Source: JANSWP01 sp041941305 (GTDB lineage Bacteria; Bacteroidota; Bacteroidia; Chitinophagales; Saprospiraceae). Taken from it: DNA of 64,000 nt. Positions 1 through 8,947 of the stretch are shown here, piece after piece (the first letter of the stretch is position 1; every line of letters begins with the position of its first letter). Location of the stretch: positions 62,001 through 126,000 of the forward strand of contig JBGTQJ010000009.1 of assembly GCA_041941305.1 (NCBI GenBank). The letters are read 5' to 3'. Position numbers and translations under genes: made by a program. Under the pieces are notes generated by a model, which ran no database searches, was not told the origin of the DNA, and saw only the letters and a list, made by a program, of their open reading frames with translations.

Positions 1-73
1 GCCCTTGCACAGTTTGTAAAATTTTTAGACAAACGCTTAACTCACCTTCATTTTACTCCATTTCAACGACGAA

Positions 74-106
74 TTTTGTGACAGCAAGTGCTCTCCTATA
101 CATTTG
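74..106 (+). promoter_or_regulatory. Bacteroidota-type promoter
   Basis: TTTTG at 74-78, a 20-bp spacer, then TACATTTG at 99-106. This matches the TTTG/N19-20/TAnnTTTG consensus of the Bacteroidota housekeeping sigma factor. Transcription would begin near 113, about 23 nt before the lipoprotein start at 136, and could run on through the LytS and LytTR genes. Confidence 0.65.
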
Positions 107-135
107 CCCCATCATTTTAACCAAAATTAGTTTTT

Positions 136-792
136 ATGAACACGAAATTTGTTGTTTTTGCTTTTTTCTCATTGAGCATCTTATTTCAAAGCTGCATTCC
201 CTCTCTACATCCACTTTATACAGAAGATAAGTTGGTTCTAATTGAGGACTTATTAGGTATTTGGACTGCAGATACTTTAGATGTGGAGGATAAAAAAATG
301 AAAATCACCATTAATAATGATGATGGCCCTCATTCTGAGACTTGGTCTTTTGAAAAAGGAAGTAATAAGAATTATAAATTAATTCATTCTGATACGAAGG
401 GGAAAGCGGCCAGATTTAACGTGCATGTTGTAAAATTAGGAGTGCACTATTTTTTGGACTTTTACCGGGCTGATCCTGAAAAAAGTGATTTTGAAAAACA
501 CAATATTTCCTTTGATCCAGACAGGTTAAATGATTTGGAGACCTTTCATTTGTTTCCGGTACACACATTTGCCAAATTGGAAATTACAGATGAACATTTG
601 AAAATCAGTATGTTTGACTACGAATTTGTTGAAAAACTATTTAAAGAGAAACGAATCAGAATCAAACATGAAAATGTGGACGATCATATTGTCTTGACTG
701 CCCAACCCGAGGAATTGCAACAATTTTTGAGTAAATATGCAGATGAAGCAGAGGCATTTATGGATCCTACTACTTTGAAAAGGAAATTCTAA
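136..792 (+). CDS. Uncharacterised lipoprotein (SLHPLYTED family)
   Basis: The 218-residue product starts with a hydrophobic signal and a lipobox ending at Cys20 (LFQSC). The mature end then reads IPSLHPLYTED, which I recognise from uncharacterised Bacteroidota lipoproteins. The remainder is a charged, beta-rich domain without a catalytic motif that I can identify. It is probably anchored in the outer membrane or periplasmic leaflet. A consensus promoter lies just upstream, and the LytS-type kinase begins 39 bp after the stop, so the three genes probably form one transcript. That placement could mean the lipoprotein is linked to the sensor, but nothing in the sequence proves it. Confidence 0.8.
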   Translation: MNTKFVVFAFFSLSILFQSCIPSLHPLYTEDKLVLIEDLLGIWTADTLDVEDKKMKITINNDDGPHSETWSFEKGSNKNYKLIHSDTKGKAARFNVHVVKLGVHYFLDFYRADPEKSDFEKHNISFDPDRLNDLETFHLFPVHTFAKLEITDEHLKISMFDYEFVEKLFKEKRIRIKHENVDDHIVLTAQPEELQQFLSKYADEAEAFMDPTTLKRKF

Positions 793-831
793 ATAATAAG
801 GTCATTACTGATTCTAAAAAATTAGAATTGA

Positions 832-1914
832 ATGCAAGTCAAAATGTTTAAAAAAATAGCCCAGCATGGTATGTTTCAACACTTATTATTTTGGGCTATT
901 TCTTTTTATCTGTTACTGCGATTCTTCTCCAAAGAATACGGAGATACCTTCTCAAATATTAATTTGATTTATACTGGACTGTTTCATATCTCTCTCTTTG
1001 TAACGGTTTATCCGAACCTTCTTTTCTTGATACCAAATATTCTCCAAAAAGGTAAGATTGTAATTTTTGCCATATTTTTTACAGGAACTTTTCTTTTGGG
1101 AATATATGTCAACCTCCTCACATTCAATCATTTGAGTGAATGGCTTTTCCCAGATTATTATTTCATTTCATTTTATGAGGTAAAGGATATTGCCCAGTTT
1201 ATGCTCATCTATTTGGTTTTGACAACCCTGCTCAAATTATCCAAAGGCTGGTTCCAATTAATTGAAAACAACCAAAAGCTAAGTTTACTGGAAAGAGAAA
1301 AACTAAACGCAGAATTAAGTGCTTTAAAATCTCAGATAAATCCTCACTTCTTGTTTAATAGCTTAAATAATTTATACGCTCTTGCTTTAGATAAGGATGA
1401 AAAAACGGCACCTTTGATTTTGAAGTTGTCTAAAGGCTTGCGCTATATGCTCTATGAATCCAATGAACATTTTGTACCATTAGAAAATGAAATTGAATAC
1501 CTGGAAAATTACCTGGAATTACAAAAGCTAAGAAGCAACCAAAAAGTAAAGATTGATTTTTTTGTAGAAGGAGAAGTAGAAGGTAAACAAATTGCTCCCA
1601 TGCTTTTCATACCATTTGTGGAAAACGGCTTTAAACATGGAGTAAAAGGGGAAATAGATAATGCATTTATAAAAATACAATTACAAGCGACTGACAATCA
1701 ATTGGTTTTTAAATCTGAAAACAACAAAGGTCAGGTGGATGAAGTCGAACCGGAAAAATATCGGGGTATCGGTTTGTCAAATGTAAAAAGGAGATTGGAA
1801 CTATTGTATCCTGAAAGGTATAAATTAAATATCCTCGATGGTATTGATACTTTTTCGGTAGAATTAATTATTCGCCTGCAAAAACAACCTAAAAATGCGC
1901 TGCTTAATAGTTGA
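832..1914 (+). CDS. LytS-family sensor histidine kinase
   Basis: The 360-residue protein has about four membrane segments in the first 145 residues, a short coiled linker, then a His_kinase (LytS/YehU-type) domain. The phospho-acceptor is His172 in INPHFLFNSLNNL. The ATPase part shows the N-box FVENGFKHG and the G-box GIGLSNVKRRLELL. No separate periplasmic sensor domain is present, so the signal is probably sensed within the membrane. ATGs at 832 and 844 are both possible starts. The gene overlaps the LytTR regulator by 20 bp, which implies translational coupling and a cognate pair. The stimulus is unknown. Confidence 0.92.
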   Translation: MQVKMFKKIAQHGMFQHLLFWAISFYLLLRFFSKEYGDTFSNINLIYTGLFHISLFVTVYPNLLFLIPNILQKGKIVIFAIFFTGTFLLGIYVNLLTFNHLSEWLFPDYYFISFYEVKDIAQFMLIYLVLTTLLKLSKGWFQLIENNQKLSLLEREKLNAELSALKSQINPHFLFNSLNNLYALALDKDEKTAPLILKLSKGLRYMLYESNEHFVPLENEIEYLENYLELQKLRSNQKVKIDFFVEGEVEGKQIAPMLFIPFVENGFKHGVKGEIDNAFIKIQLQATDNQLVFKSENNKGQVDEVEPEKYRGIGLSNVKRRLELLYPERYKLNILDGIDTFSVELIIRLQKQPKNALLNS

Positions 1915-2584
1915 TGATGAACCACTTTCTATTCGAATCATTGAAAAGTATATCGCTGAAATGCCAAATTTACAATTGGTTGCGACTGCCAATAATGCAT
2001 TTGAAGCGATGGAGTCATTAAAAAAGGATCAGATTGACTTGCTCTTCCTGGATATTAACATGCCAAAATTATCTGGTATTAGCTTGCTAAAATCGCTTTC
2101 CAATCCACCTATGGTCATTTTTACAACTGCATACCCCGAATATGCAGTAGAAGGATTTGAATTAGAAGCTGTAGATTATCTGCTGAAACCCTTTTCAATA
2201 GAACGATTTATCAAGGCTGTTCATAAAGCGGAGGAGAAATACAATAATAATAAGCTTCAAAACGCCTCAGAAGGAAACACTGGTTTTTTGATTGTTAAAG
2301 CAGATAAAAAGCTGTATAAATTAAATTTTCGTGATATCATTCGATTGCAGGCATATGGAGATTATGTTCGGATTTACACAAAAGAAAAATCATTGATAAC
2401 CAAAGAGCGATTGGCAAACCTGGAAAAAGAGTTGCCAAATAATCATTTCATCCGAATTCACCGTTCGCATATTATTTCACAAGATAAAATAGAATTTATT
2501 GAAGGCAATATGGTTAAAGTGGGAGAAGAGAAATTGCCTGTTAGTTTGAGTTATCGGGAATCATTGATGAAAATCTTTAAATGA
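1895..2584 (+). CDS. LytTR-family response regulator
   Basis: The 229-residue protein has an N-terminal receiver with the acidic pocket D7/D8 (IVDDEP), phospho-acceptor Asp53 (LFLDINMPKLSG), a T in FTTAYPEYA and a K in LLKPF. A C-terminal LytTR DNA-binding domain spans roughly residues 128-229 (FIRIHRSHIIS). It starts inside the end of the LytS-type kinase gene and is surely its partner. LytTR regulators bind pairs of short direct repeats; the target genes cannot be read from this window. Confidence 0.93.
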   Translation: MRCLIVDDEPLSIRIIEKYIAEMPNLQLVATANNAFEAMESLKKDQIDLLFLDINMPKLSGISLLKSLSNPPMVIFTTAYPEYAVEGFELEAVDYLLKPFSIERFIKAVHKAEEKYNNNKLQNASEGNTGFLIVKADKKLYKLNFRDIIRLQAYGDYVRIYTKEKSLITKERLANLEKELPNNHFIRIHRSHIISQDKIEFIEGNMVKVGEEKLPVSLSYRESLMKIFK

Positions 2585-2615
2585 TTTATTTTTTTAACAA
2601 ACATTGCATGCTCTA

Positions 2616-2649
2616 TTTTTGAATATCCGATAATGAAAGGGTACATTTG
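2616..2649 (+). promoter_or_regulatory. Promoter of a candidate small RNA
   Basis: TTTTTG at 2616-2621, a 20-bp spacer and TACATTTG at 2642-2649 fit the Bacteroidota promoter consensus. No open reading frame follows before the strong terminator ending at 2736, which is why a short RNA is proposed. Confidence 0.6.
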
Positions 2650-2654
2650 CAGTC

Positions 2655-2736
2655 CCAAAATTCAATACAAGTTTATTAAGGCTGATTAGCCGATAAAGAA
2701 CCTGATAGAGCTTAAGTGCTTTATCAGGTTCTTTTT
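2655..2736 (+). ncRNA. Candidate small RNA (~80 nt), unknown family
   Basis: The RNA is inferred from a consensus promoter (2616-2649) followed within about 45 nt by a 17-bp hairpin and U-tract. The predicted transcript of about 80 nt has a mostly unstructured 5' half, including GGCTGATTAGCC (a small hairpin), then the terminator stem. It contains no ORF of useful length. It might instead be an attenuated leader for the gene at 2929, but the GC-rich palindrome lies between them. I cannot assign it to a known RNA family. Confidence 0.45.
2695..2736 (+). terminator. Intrinsic terminator
   Basis: A 17-bp stem (2695-2711 with 2718-2734, one wobble pair) and a 6-nt loop end in TTTTT at 2732-2736. 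It would end the candidate small RNA. Confidence 0.75.
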
Positions 2737-2763
2737 AAAATAGCATAACCAAATATTTAACTA

Positions 2764-2906
2764 AAGTTGAGAAGTATTCGCCTCGCCAGCTACGCTGGCT
2801 CGCCGTAGGGGGTTTTAGGGGGTGAAAGCAGGCAAACTGCCTGCTTTCACCCCCTAAAACCCCTCCGAGTCGCCCGGTAGGGCGGCGAGACTGTTGTTCG
2901 CAACTT
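2764..2906. repeat. GC-rich nested palindrome
   Basis: A perfect 26-bp inverted repeat (2809-2834 with 2838-2863, 3-nt loop) is built around GGGGTTTTAGGGGG. It is flanked by GC-rich segments (CGCCAGCTACGCTGGCTCG on the left, GCCCGGTAGGGCGGCGAG on the right), with AAGTTG/CAACTT at the edges. The composition is very unlike the AT-rich surroundings. It resembles the element at 59798-59960, which also nests a G-run/C-run hairpin between GCCGCC-type segments. It is likely a REP/MITE-like dispersed element. Confidence 0.7.
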
Positions 2907-2928
2907 ATATTATTTAATAATTTATCCA

Positions 2929-4323
2929 ATGGAAGCATTAAGTAAGGAATATAAGGATGGTTTGGACGCAATTGCAAAAGAACTGCAGGAATCACCCGAA
3001 CTGGCACTTTATTTAGATGAGGAAGAGGAAACGCAGTTTACAAGATTGAAGGAAATGTTTGAACCTAAAATTGGGCTGCTCTATGATAAACTATCAGAAT
3101 TTCATCCGCTTCAAATCATCGCTTTTGAGCAAAGATTGTTGGAAGATGATTTTGAAGGACTCTATTTACCCAAGATTTTGGGTTATTCTGTATTAAGAGG
3201 TGAAATCAATGAAAATTATAAATACAAAAGACCTCAGGAACATTTTAAGGCGGTATTGATGGCCATTTGCGATTCTGCAAATTTCGACATTCTAAAAAAG
3301 AGAATTGGGCAATCCATTCAAATGGGCTTTGCGCTAAGTAGTGATATTTGGATAACCAACCTGATTACGCCTATCCAAAACAGGAGGATCAAATATTACC
3401 TCCAAGGACAAAAGTTGGAAAAATACCGGGACATCAATACGAGGAAAGCCTTATATAACCGATACAAGAAGCAGTTTAAGGATCACAACTTTCTTACAGC
3501 GGATTTTCCAACGAATATGTCTGAATTGAAGGTTTATTGGTCTGAGGTGAAAATTTTCCTCACTTTCAGAATCAATTTAAAGGCAGACAATTCCAGTGTG
3601 ATTCCACATATCAAAACTTTTATAGAAAATAAAGATTTTCAAGGGACTCAGGAACATTTGAATATTTTGGCCTTATACGCCAATTTCTTTGATTTGGAAA
3701 AAGAAAACCAGGCTCATCTGGCAAAGAATTTCAATAAGACTCGAAAGGCTTGGGATGCCTTTCCAGAGAAATGGTTGAATTTATTGTTGGATATTCACAA
3801 TAGTGCTGAACTTGATGTAGACAATAGAGCAGACAATAGGGTTTCTGAAATATTAGATAGGAAGGTGGATGATGAGCTTACCGAGTTTTATGATTTGATG
3901 GATATCGTTCATGGAAAAACCTACGTCAATGAGGAGGCCCAGGAGGCAGTAAAGAATTTTTACAATGCTCACGAGGGTCTTTCCTTATTAAATGAATGTA
4001 CGAGAAAAACCATCTATAGTTATATCGCTCGTCTGATGAATAACCTGGAACAAAGGGAATATAGAGACTTTTTTGAGTTGTCCAAAGTCTTCACTATTTA
4101 TATGAAGATTTTCCAGAACCAACAATTCAATCAGGATGTGAAGGATTTATTCATGGCTTACGTAAGAAGATTATTGAAATTTTTCACAGATAAGCGTGGT
4201 AAAGATTATCAGGATATCAAAAAATTCGTATCCATTACCTTCCAGGATTTAGGGTTCTTGAAAGAAAAAGAGGTCATAGAGTTGTTTAAAACTCGAAGAA
4301 AACGCAAGAAGCCAGCTGCCTAA
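2929..4323 (+). CDS. Uncharacterised helical protein
   Basis: The 464-residue protein has no signal peptide or membrane segment and is probably cytoplasmic. It is rich in Lys, Glu, Phe and Leu, is predicted to be almost entirely alpha-helical, and ends in a basic patch (KTRRKRKKPAA). I do not recognise a domain or catalytic motif. It stands alone: a GC-rich palindrome precedes it and a strong bidirectional terminator follows 13 bp after the stop. The ATG at 2929 is the first in-frame start after the palindrome. It looks like a real gene because the frame is long, uninterrupted and has normal codon use. Confidence 0.8.
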   Translation: MEALSKEYKDGLDAIAKELQESPELALYLDEEEETQFTRLKEMFEPKIGLLYDKLSEFHPLQIIAFEQRLLEDDFEGLYLPKILGYSVLRGEINENYKYKRPQEHFKAVLMAICDSANFDILKKRIGQSIQMGFALSSDIWITNLITPIQNRRIKYYLQGQKLEKYRDINTRKALYNRYKKQFKDHNFLTADFPTNMSELKVYWSEVKIFLTFRINLKADNSSVIPHIKTFIENKDFQGTQEHLNILALYANFFDLEKENQAHLAKNFNKTRKAWDAFPEKWLNLLLDIHNSAELDVDNRADNRVSEILDRKVDDELTEFYDLMDIVHGKTYVNEEAQEAVKNFYNAHEGLSLLNECTRKTIYSYIARLMNNLEQREYRDFFELSKVFTIYMKIFQNQQFNQDVKDLFMAYVRRLLKFFTDKRGKDYQDIKKFVSITFQDLGFLKEKEVIELFKTRRKRKKPAA

Positions 4324-4335
4324 ACTGGAAACTTC

Positions 4336-4377
4336 AAAAAAAATCCAAATTCAGATTCTGAATTTGGATTTTTTTTT
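4336..4377. terminator. Bidirectional intrinsic terminator
   Basis: A near-perfect palindrome: an A8 run, TCCAAATTCAGA, its complement, and a T9 run. It serves the plus-strand gene ending at 4323 and the minus-strand BNR gene ending at 4390. Confidence 0.85.
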
Positions 4378-4389
4378 GAAGTATTTTTA

Positions 4390-7300
4390 TCAATTGCCCC
4401 ATTCAATTAACCTTCCTGGAGTATAAGGGGCTCCTTCCATTTCCAATTTTCGCTCCATCGCCTTCAAATCTTCATTTACCAATTTATTCAATCGGTCTAA
4501 TTGTGGTTTGAATGCTTTTGAAGCAATCCGGTAGCCCTCTCGTTGAGTATTGGTAGGTGCTGAAGTAGAACCCCACATTTCGCCACTTATAGCTCCGATT
4601 CTCGAGGAAACTGCGTAAGGGCTTGGCTGATCCAATGTGCCTCTCATACGATCACCATATAATGCCTGACGAATATCCTTCATCTCGTCCTCCAATTTTT
4701 TGAGGTCGTTAACCAAATCAGCCGTTGGTGTTGACATGGAATAAATAGCTTTTCGGATATGCCTCAATTCATTATCAACACTGCTCATCAGACGCCCCGC
4801 TCCGGAAAACTTTCGTTGCAATTCTGCCACATCAGCTTGAAAATCCATCAAGGCTTTTCTATCAGTGGCTGGCAAAGTACTGCCACCAAGTGATTTCAGT
4901 TGAAAGGAAACTGGCGCCACCAACTCAGAAATTTCTCCATTGATACTTTGATTTAAACTGACAGAATAAGTCCCAGGCATGACTGGGATACCAGTTCTAG
5001 GGTTACCAAAGATGCTTCCTGAAGAAGAACGCAGGCTTACAGGTCGGGTATCTGGCATGCGTCCATCCCAAACGATTCTATTAAGTCCTTTCTTCAAACC
5101 TGTTTTAATCTTTCTGACAATATTATCATCTGAATCTCTAATGACAAACTCTAGATAGGAGGGCTCTTCTTCTCTTTCTGCTTTCAATTCCTCATAAGTA
5201 GGATAAGAAACATCCTTTCCATCTTTAATTAATTTTTTTTCAACTGCTTTTCTTCTAGCCTTTAGTGTTTTGTATTTTTCTTTTACGAAATAAGTAAACG
5301 TGGCTCCAACAGGCGGGTTTTTTGCAGCATAGTAGCCGTCACCCTGAAAGGCTTTGCCTCTTAATCCAAGAGGAGTGCGTTCTACATATACCAATGCATC
5401 TTTAATCGGGAAAATGTGAGCTTCCTTCGCAAAAGTTTCCTTATCTGCTCCCCTTAATGGTGAATAATCATCCAACACATAAAAACCTCTTCCAAATGTC
5501 CCCAAAACCAAATCATTTTCTCTTTTTTGGATGGCCATATCCCGTACCGCAATAGTAGGTAATCCAGTAGCAAACTTTTTCCAATGCCCTCCTCCGTCAA
5601 CAGTCACATAACAGCTGAACTCAGTTCCAACAAACAATAAGTTTTGATCAACATGGTCTTCAGCAATTGAATAAGTCGAGCCCCTTTCGGGCAAATTTGA
5701 AGAAATATTGTTCCAGCTTCTTCCCTTGTCCGAACTTTTGTATGCATAAGGTTTGAAGTCGCCATTTCGGTGGTTATTGAAGCATGCATACACTACATTT
5801 TCATCGTGTTGGCTCGCCAATAGCATATACACGAATGTTTGATCAGGGACATCTGGAAAGCTTTCGATTTTGGTCCAGGTAGTGCCTCCATCTTCTGTAA
5901 TCTGGATTAAACCGTCGTCCGTACCGACATAAAGTAAATTTTCGTTTAACGGAGATTCAGAAAAGGATACTATGGTACCATATTGGGATGTAGAAGCATT
6001 TTTAGCAACTGCATCAATGCTTTGGACCCTTCCCATTACTTTAAAGGTATTCCTGTCCAGTTGTCTGGTTAAATCTGGACTGATCACTTCCCATGTATTG
6101 GCTCTGTCATCACTTCTGAATAGTTTATTTGCAGCATAATATACTCTACCAGATTTGTGGACGGAAGTTGCCAGAGGTGCATCCCAATTCCAGCGATAAG
6201 CATCTTCTCCTTCGCGGGGTTTTGGTTGTATACCCATATTTTCTCCTGATGCCCGGTCATATCGTGTGATTCCACCATACTGATATTGAGCATAAATAAT
6301 GTCGGGATTGTCTGGGTCAATAGCAGTTTCAAAACCATCACCGCCCTGGGTGACAAACCAATCGTGATTGACTATTCCATGCTGGTTTCTGGTACGTGAC
6401 GGACCACCCATGCTAAAGTTGTCTTGGGTACCACCGTATACATAATAAAATGGTTCAGTATTGTCTACAGACACTTTGTAGAATTGCGTTACAGGTAAGT
6501 TATCTTTATAATGCCAGGTCTTTGCTGCATCAAAACTTTCATAAATTCCGCCATCACATCCTACCAAATAATAATTGGTATCATTAGGGTCAATCCATAT
6601 GCTGTGGTTGTCCACATGTTTCCAATTTTCATTTACCTGGCTAAAGGTTTTGCCACCATCAGTGGTCCAATGCATCCAGGTATCCATTGCAAATACGACA
6701 TCAGGTAGGGTAGGGTGGGCAACGATTTCAGAATAATAATTTCCTCTGGTAAAGTAGCTATTGCGCTTCTCCCAACTAGCACCACGGTTGGTTGTTCTGT
6801 AAAAACCACTACCTTCTTCAGCTTCCACCATTGCATATATTTTTTCAGGATCTGCTGGAGAAATTGTTAAGCCTATCCTTCCCATAATTCTAGGCAGACC
6901 TTTGTTGATTTTTTTCCAGGTTTTTCCTCCATCTGTCGTTTTGTGCATACCACTACCTGCGCCTCCACCTACATAGGTAAATTGTCTTCTTCTCCTTTGA
7001 TACATCGCTGCATACAAGACATCTGGATTTCTTGGATCCATAATTAAATCTGTACATCCGGTATTTTCATCTACCGTTAAAATGGCTTCCCAATTTTCTC
7101 CTCCATCTGTACTTTTATATACCCCGCGATCACCACCTCCACTCCAAAGTGGACCAATCGCAGCTACATAAATTACATTGGTATTTTCAGGGTGTACAAT
7201 GATTTTCCCTACGTGTTCGGAATTTTTCAATCCCATATTTTTCCAGCTTTTTCCACCATTCTCACTTTTATAAACGCCGTCTCCGTAACCCACTGAACGC

Positions 7301-7692
7301 TGGTTGTTATTTTCACCAGTTCCTACCCAAATAACGTTTGGATTGTTTGGATCAATGGTTACGCAACCCATGGAATAACTACCTTGCCCGTCAAAAATTG
7401 GTTTGTAGGTCGTCCCGGAATTAGTTGTTTTCCATACACCTCCAGAGGCAGTGGCAACGTAATAAATACTCCGATTGTCAGGATGAATAGCAATATCTGC
7501 AATCCTGCCAGATGTAAAGGCAGGACCAATGTTCCTCCATTTCAAACCTGAAAGAGAGACTGTATCCAGATAGTATTTTGGTTTTTCAGTTTGGACTGAA
7601 TCATCTGCTTTTTTCTTCTTTTTTTGCGCAAATGCTTCATTAAAAGGCAATAGGAAAATAATTGCTAATAGAAGGTATGGTATTCTTTTCAT
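4390..7692 (-). CDS. Large secreted BNR/sortilin-like propeller protein
   Basis: The 1100-residue product has a signal peptide (about 1-22, ending AFA-QKKKKK). Many repeats of the form VYKSTDGGENW or TTDGGKTW follow, spread over residues ~55-760, the Asp-box/BNR pattern of VPS10/sortilin-like beta-propellers often annotated 'glycosyl hydrolase'. A FlgD-like Ig segment follows near residue 870 (GLNRIVWDGRMPD), then a helical C-terminal region. There is no T9SS tail; it ends in GRLIEWGN. The family is abundant in Bacteroidota, but the substrate is unknown and no hydrolase residues can be assigned. A related protein with a T9SS tail is encoded at 15990-18608. Confidence 0.87.
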   Translation of the reverse strand: MKRIPYLLLAIIFLLPFNEAFAQKKKKKADDSVQTEKPKYYLDTVSLSGLKWRNIGPAFTSGRIADIAIHPDNRSIYYVATASGGVWKTTNSGTTYKPIFDGQGSYSMGCVTIDPNNPNVIWVGTGENNNQRSVGYGDGVYKSENGGKSWKNMGLKNSEHVGKIIVHPENTNVIYVAAIGPLWSGGGDRGVYKSTDGGENWEAILTVDENTGCTDLIMDPRNPDVLYAAMYQRRRRQFTYVGGGAGSGMHKTTDGGKTWKKINKGLPRIMGRIGLTISPADPEKIYAMVEAEEGSGFYRTTNRGASWEKRNSYFTRGNYYSEIVAHPTLPDVVFAMDTWMHWTTDGGKTFSQVNENWKHVDNHSIWIDPNDTNYYLVGCDGGIYESFDAAKTWHYKDNLPVTQFYKVSVDNTEPFYYVYGGTQDNFSMGGPSRTRNQHGIVNHDWFVTQGGDGFETAIDPDNPDIIYAQYQYGGITRYDRASGENMGIQPKPREGEDAYRWNWDAPLATSVHKSGRVYYAANKLFRSDDRANTWEVISPDLTRQLDRNTFKVMGRVQSIDAVAKNASTSQYGTIVSFSESPLNENLLYVGTDDGLIQITEDGGTTWTKIESFPDVPDQTFVYMLLASQHDENVVYACFNNHRNGDFKPYAYKSSDKGRSWNNISSNLPERGSTYSIAEDHVDQNLLFVGTEFSCYVTVDGGGHWKKFATGLPTIAVRDMAIQKRENDLVLGTFGRGFYVLDDYSPLRGADKETFAKEAHIFPIKDALVYVERTPLGLRGKAFQGDGYYAAKNPPVGATFTYFVKEKYKTLKARRKAVEKKLIKDGKDVSYPTYEELKAEREEEPSYLEFVIRDSDDNIVRKIKTGLKKGLNRIVWDGRMPDTRPVSLRSSSGSIFGNPRTGIPVMPGTYSVSLNQSINGEISELVAPVSFQLKSLGGSTLPATDRKALMDFQADVAELQRKFSGAGRLMSSVDNELRHIRKAIYSMSTPTADLVNDLKKLEDEMKDIRQALYGDRMRGTLDQPSPYAVSSRIGAISGEMWGSTSAPTNTQREGYRIASKAFKPQLDRLNKLVNEDLKAMERKLEMEGAPYTPGRLIEWGN

Positions 7693-7722
7693 GGTTGTGG
7701 TTTTATTTAAAAATTAGTTTCG

Positions 7723-7750
7723 CGAAGGTAAATGATTTCCCAAAAATCAA
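7723..7750 (-). promoter_or_regulatory. Probable promoter of the BNR protein gene
   Basis: On the minus strand, TTG (7750-7748), a 17-bp spacer and TACCTTCG (7730-7723) match TAnnTTTG with one change. The start would lie about 25 nt upstream of the ATG at 7692. Confidence 0.4.
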
Positions 7751-7885
7751 CTCAATCAGGAGGATATGAATAATAATAATTGAATATGGAATTATTTTTT
7801 CTTTTTTGGCCTAGTAATAGGTCATTCTATGAATGCTTTTATTTTGCAAAGGAAACAAATTAAAAAACAAACCTAGTGTCAAATA

Positions 7886-8524
7886 ATGCTCGTTTCTTTT
7901 ATCTCAGATACGCATGGATTACACAATGAATTGACCAATAAAATCAATCCTGAGACTGATTTATTGATACACGCCGGAGATTTTTCCAATATGGGTACCT
8001 TGCCTCAGGTAATAGAATTTATGGATTGGTTTGAAAATTTACCTATCCCTCATAAGGTTTTTATCGCGGGCAACCACGATTTTTTGGCTGAAAAAGAACC
8101 TGGCATTTTTAAAAGTACCTTGGAAGGATACACTTCCTTTCATTATCTTGAAAATGAAGAAATTACAATTGAAGGACTGCGAATATGGGGCTCTCCCATT
8201 ACACCCTATTTCTTCAATTGGGCATTTAATGTACATCGGGGAAAACCAATTGTGAAATATTGGGAAGCCATTCCAAAAGGCCTGGATATTTTGCTTACTC
8301 ATGGACCAGCCTATGGTTATGGAGATACAACTACACGAAATGAAAAGGTAGGATGTGAAGAATTATTAAAGCGCATAAAGAAGGTAAAACCGAGATACCA
8401 TGTTTTTGGACATATCCATGAGCAATATGGTAAAATTGAAAGTGATTTTACCACCTTTATCAATGCTTCAGTAGTAAACGTGAAATATCAATTGGTGAAT
8501 GAACCAATTAGTTTGAGATTATAG
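7886..8524 (+). CDS. Calcineurin-like metallophosphoesterase
   Basis: The 212-residue cytoplasmic protein has all five metallophosphatase motifs: D8-T-H10 (SDTHG), H29-AGD32, GNHD (62-65), THGP and GHIHEQYG. Its size and the final GHIHE motif place it with small MPPED/239FB-like phosphoesterases, which bind two metal ions and cleave phosphodiesters or phosphomonoesters. The real substrate is unknown. It is transcribed divergently from the BNR gene and ends in a gap filled with palindromes. Confidence 0.9.
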   Translation: MLVSFISDTHGLHNELTNKINPETDLLIHAGDFSNMGTLPQVIEFMDWFENLPIPHKVFIAGNHDFLAEKEPGIFKSTLEGYTSFHYLENEEITIEGLRIWGSPITPYFFNWAFNVHRGKPIVKYWEAIPKGLDILLTHGPAYGYGDTTTRNEKVGCEELLKRIKKVKPRYHVFGHIHEQYGKIESDFTTFINASVVNVKYQLVNEPISLRL

Positions 8525-8635
8525 GCATTTAAATAATTTCGGACAAATAGTAAATAGTCTAAACAGGAGTCATCCTAAATTTTGGCAATAAAACCCATTC
8601 CGTTTATTTTCTTTACTTAATCTTTTGATATTCAA

Positions 8636-8694
8636 TTTGTTGCGGGGTGCGCGTTGTTAGTTTGACAAACCAGCAACGCGCACCCCGCAACAAA
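8636..8694. repeat. Perfect 21-bp GC-rich hairpin
   Basis: Arms 8636-8656 and 8674-8694 are exact reverse complements around TTGCGGGGTGCGCGTTG. The 17-nt loop itself holds a small GTTT/AAAC stem. It lies between convergent genes but has no T-run, so it is a poor intrinsic terminator and more likely a dispersed palindromic repeat. Confidence 0.65.
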
Positions 8695-8740
8695 GTTAAA
8701 TTACATAGTGATTTGAAATTCAATAATTTAAGGTATAATC

Positions 8741-8945
8741 TGAAAATTCAGCTTGCCCCTTTGGGGCAGGGGTGATTGGTTCTATCATTTTTTCAAAAAA
8801 TGAAAATCAAAATTAAAATTAAAATAAAAGAATGCCCCTTTGGCTTTATGAATATTTGGCTTTTTCATTTTGATTTTCATTTTAATTTTGATTAAAAACT
8901 GTTTAAATTAGAACCAATCACCTCTGCCTTTGGGGGATAACTCAT
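8741..8945. repeat. MITE-like palindromic element, copy A
   Basis: About 205 bp with imperfect 20-bp terminal arms at 8765-8784 and 8909-8928 (19/20), both built on GGTGATTGGTTCTA. The interior is an AT-rich imperfect palindrome of AAAATCAAAATT-like runs. The first 44 bp are identical to copy B at 14477-14697, and the right ends match closely (TAGAACCAATCA, then CTGCCTTTGGGGG). No ORF is carried, so any movement would depend on an enzyme supplied in trans. Confidence 0.7.
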
Positions 8946-8947
8946 GA

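Noticed and set aside
2735..3007. A 90-codon minus-strand frame across the GC-rich palindrome
   Set aside because: It is low in protein-like composition, runs through both palindrome arms and overlaps the start of a believable plus-strand gene.
8674..8694. The 8636-8694 hairpin as a terminator for the metallophosphoesterase gene
   Set aside because: It lies 110 bp past the stop and no T-run follows on either strand.
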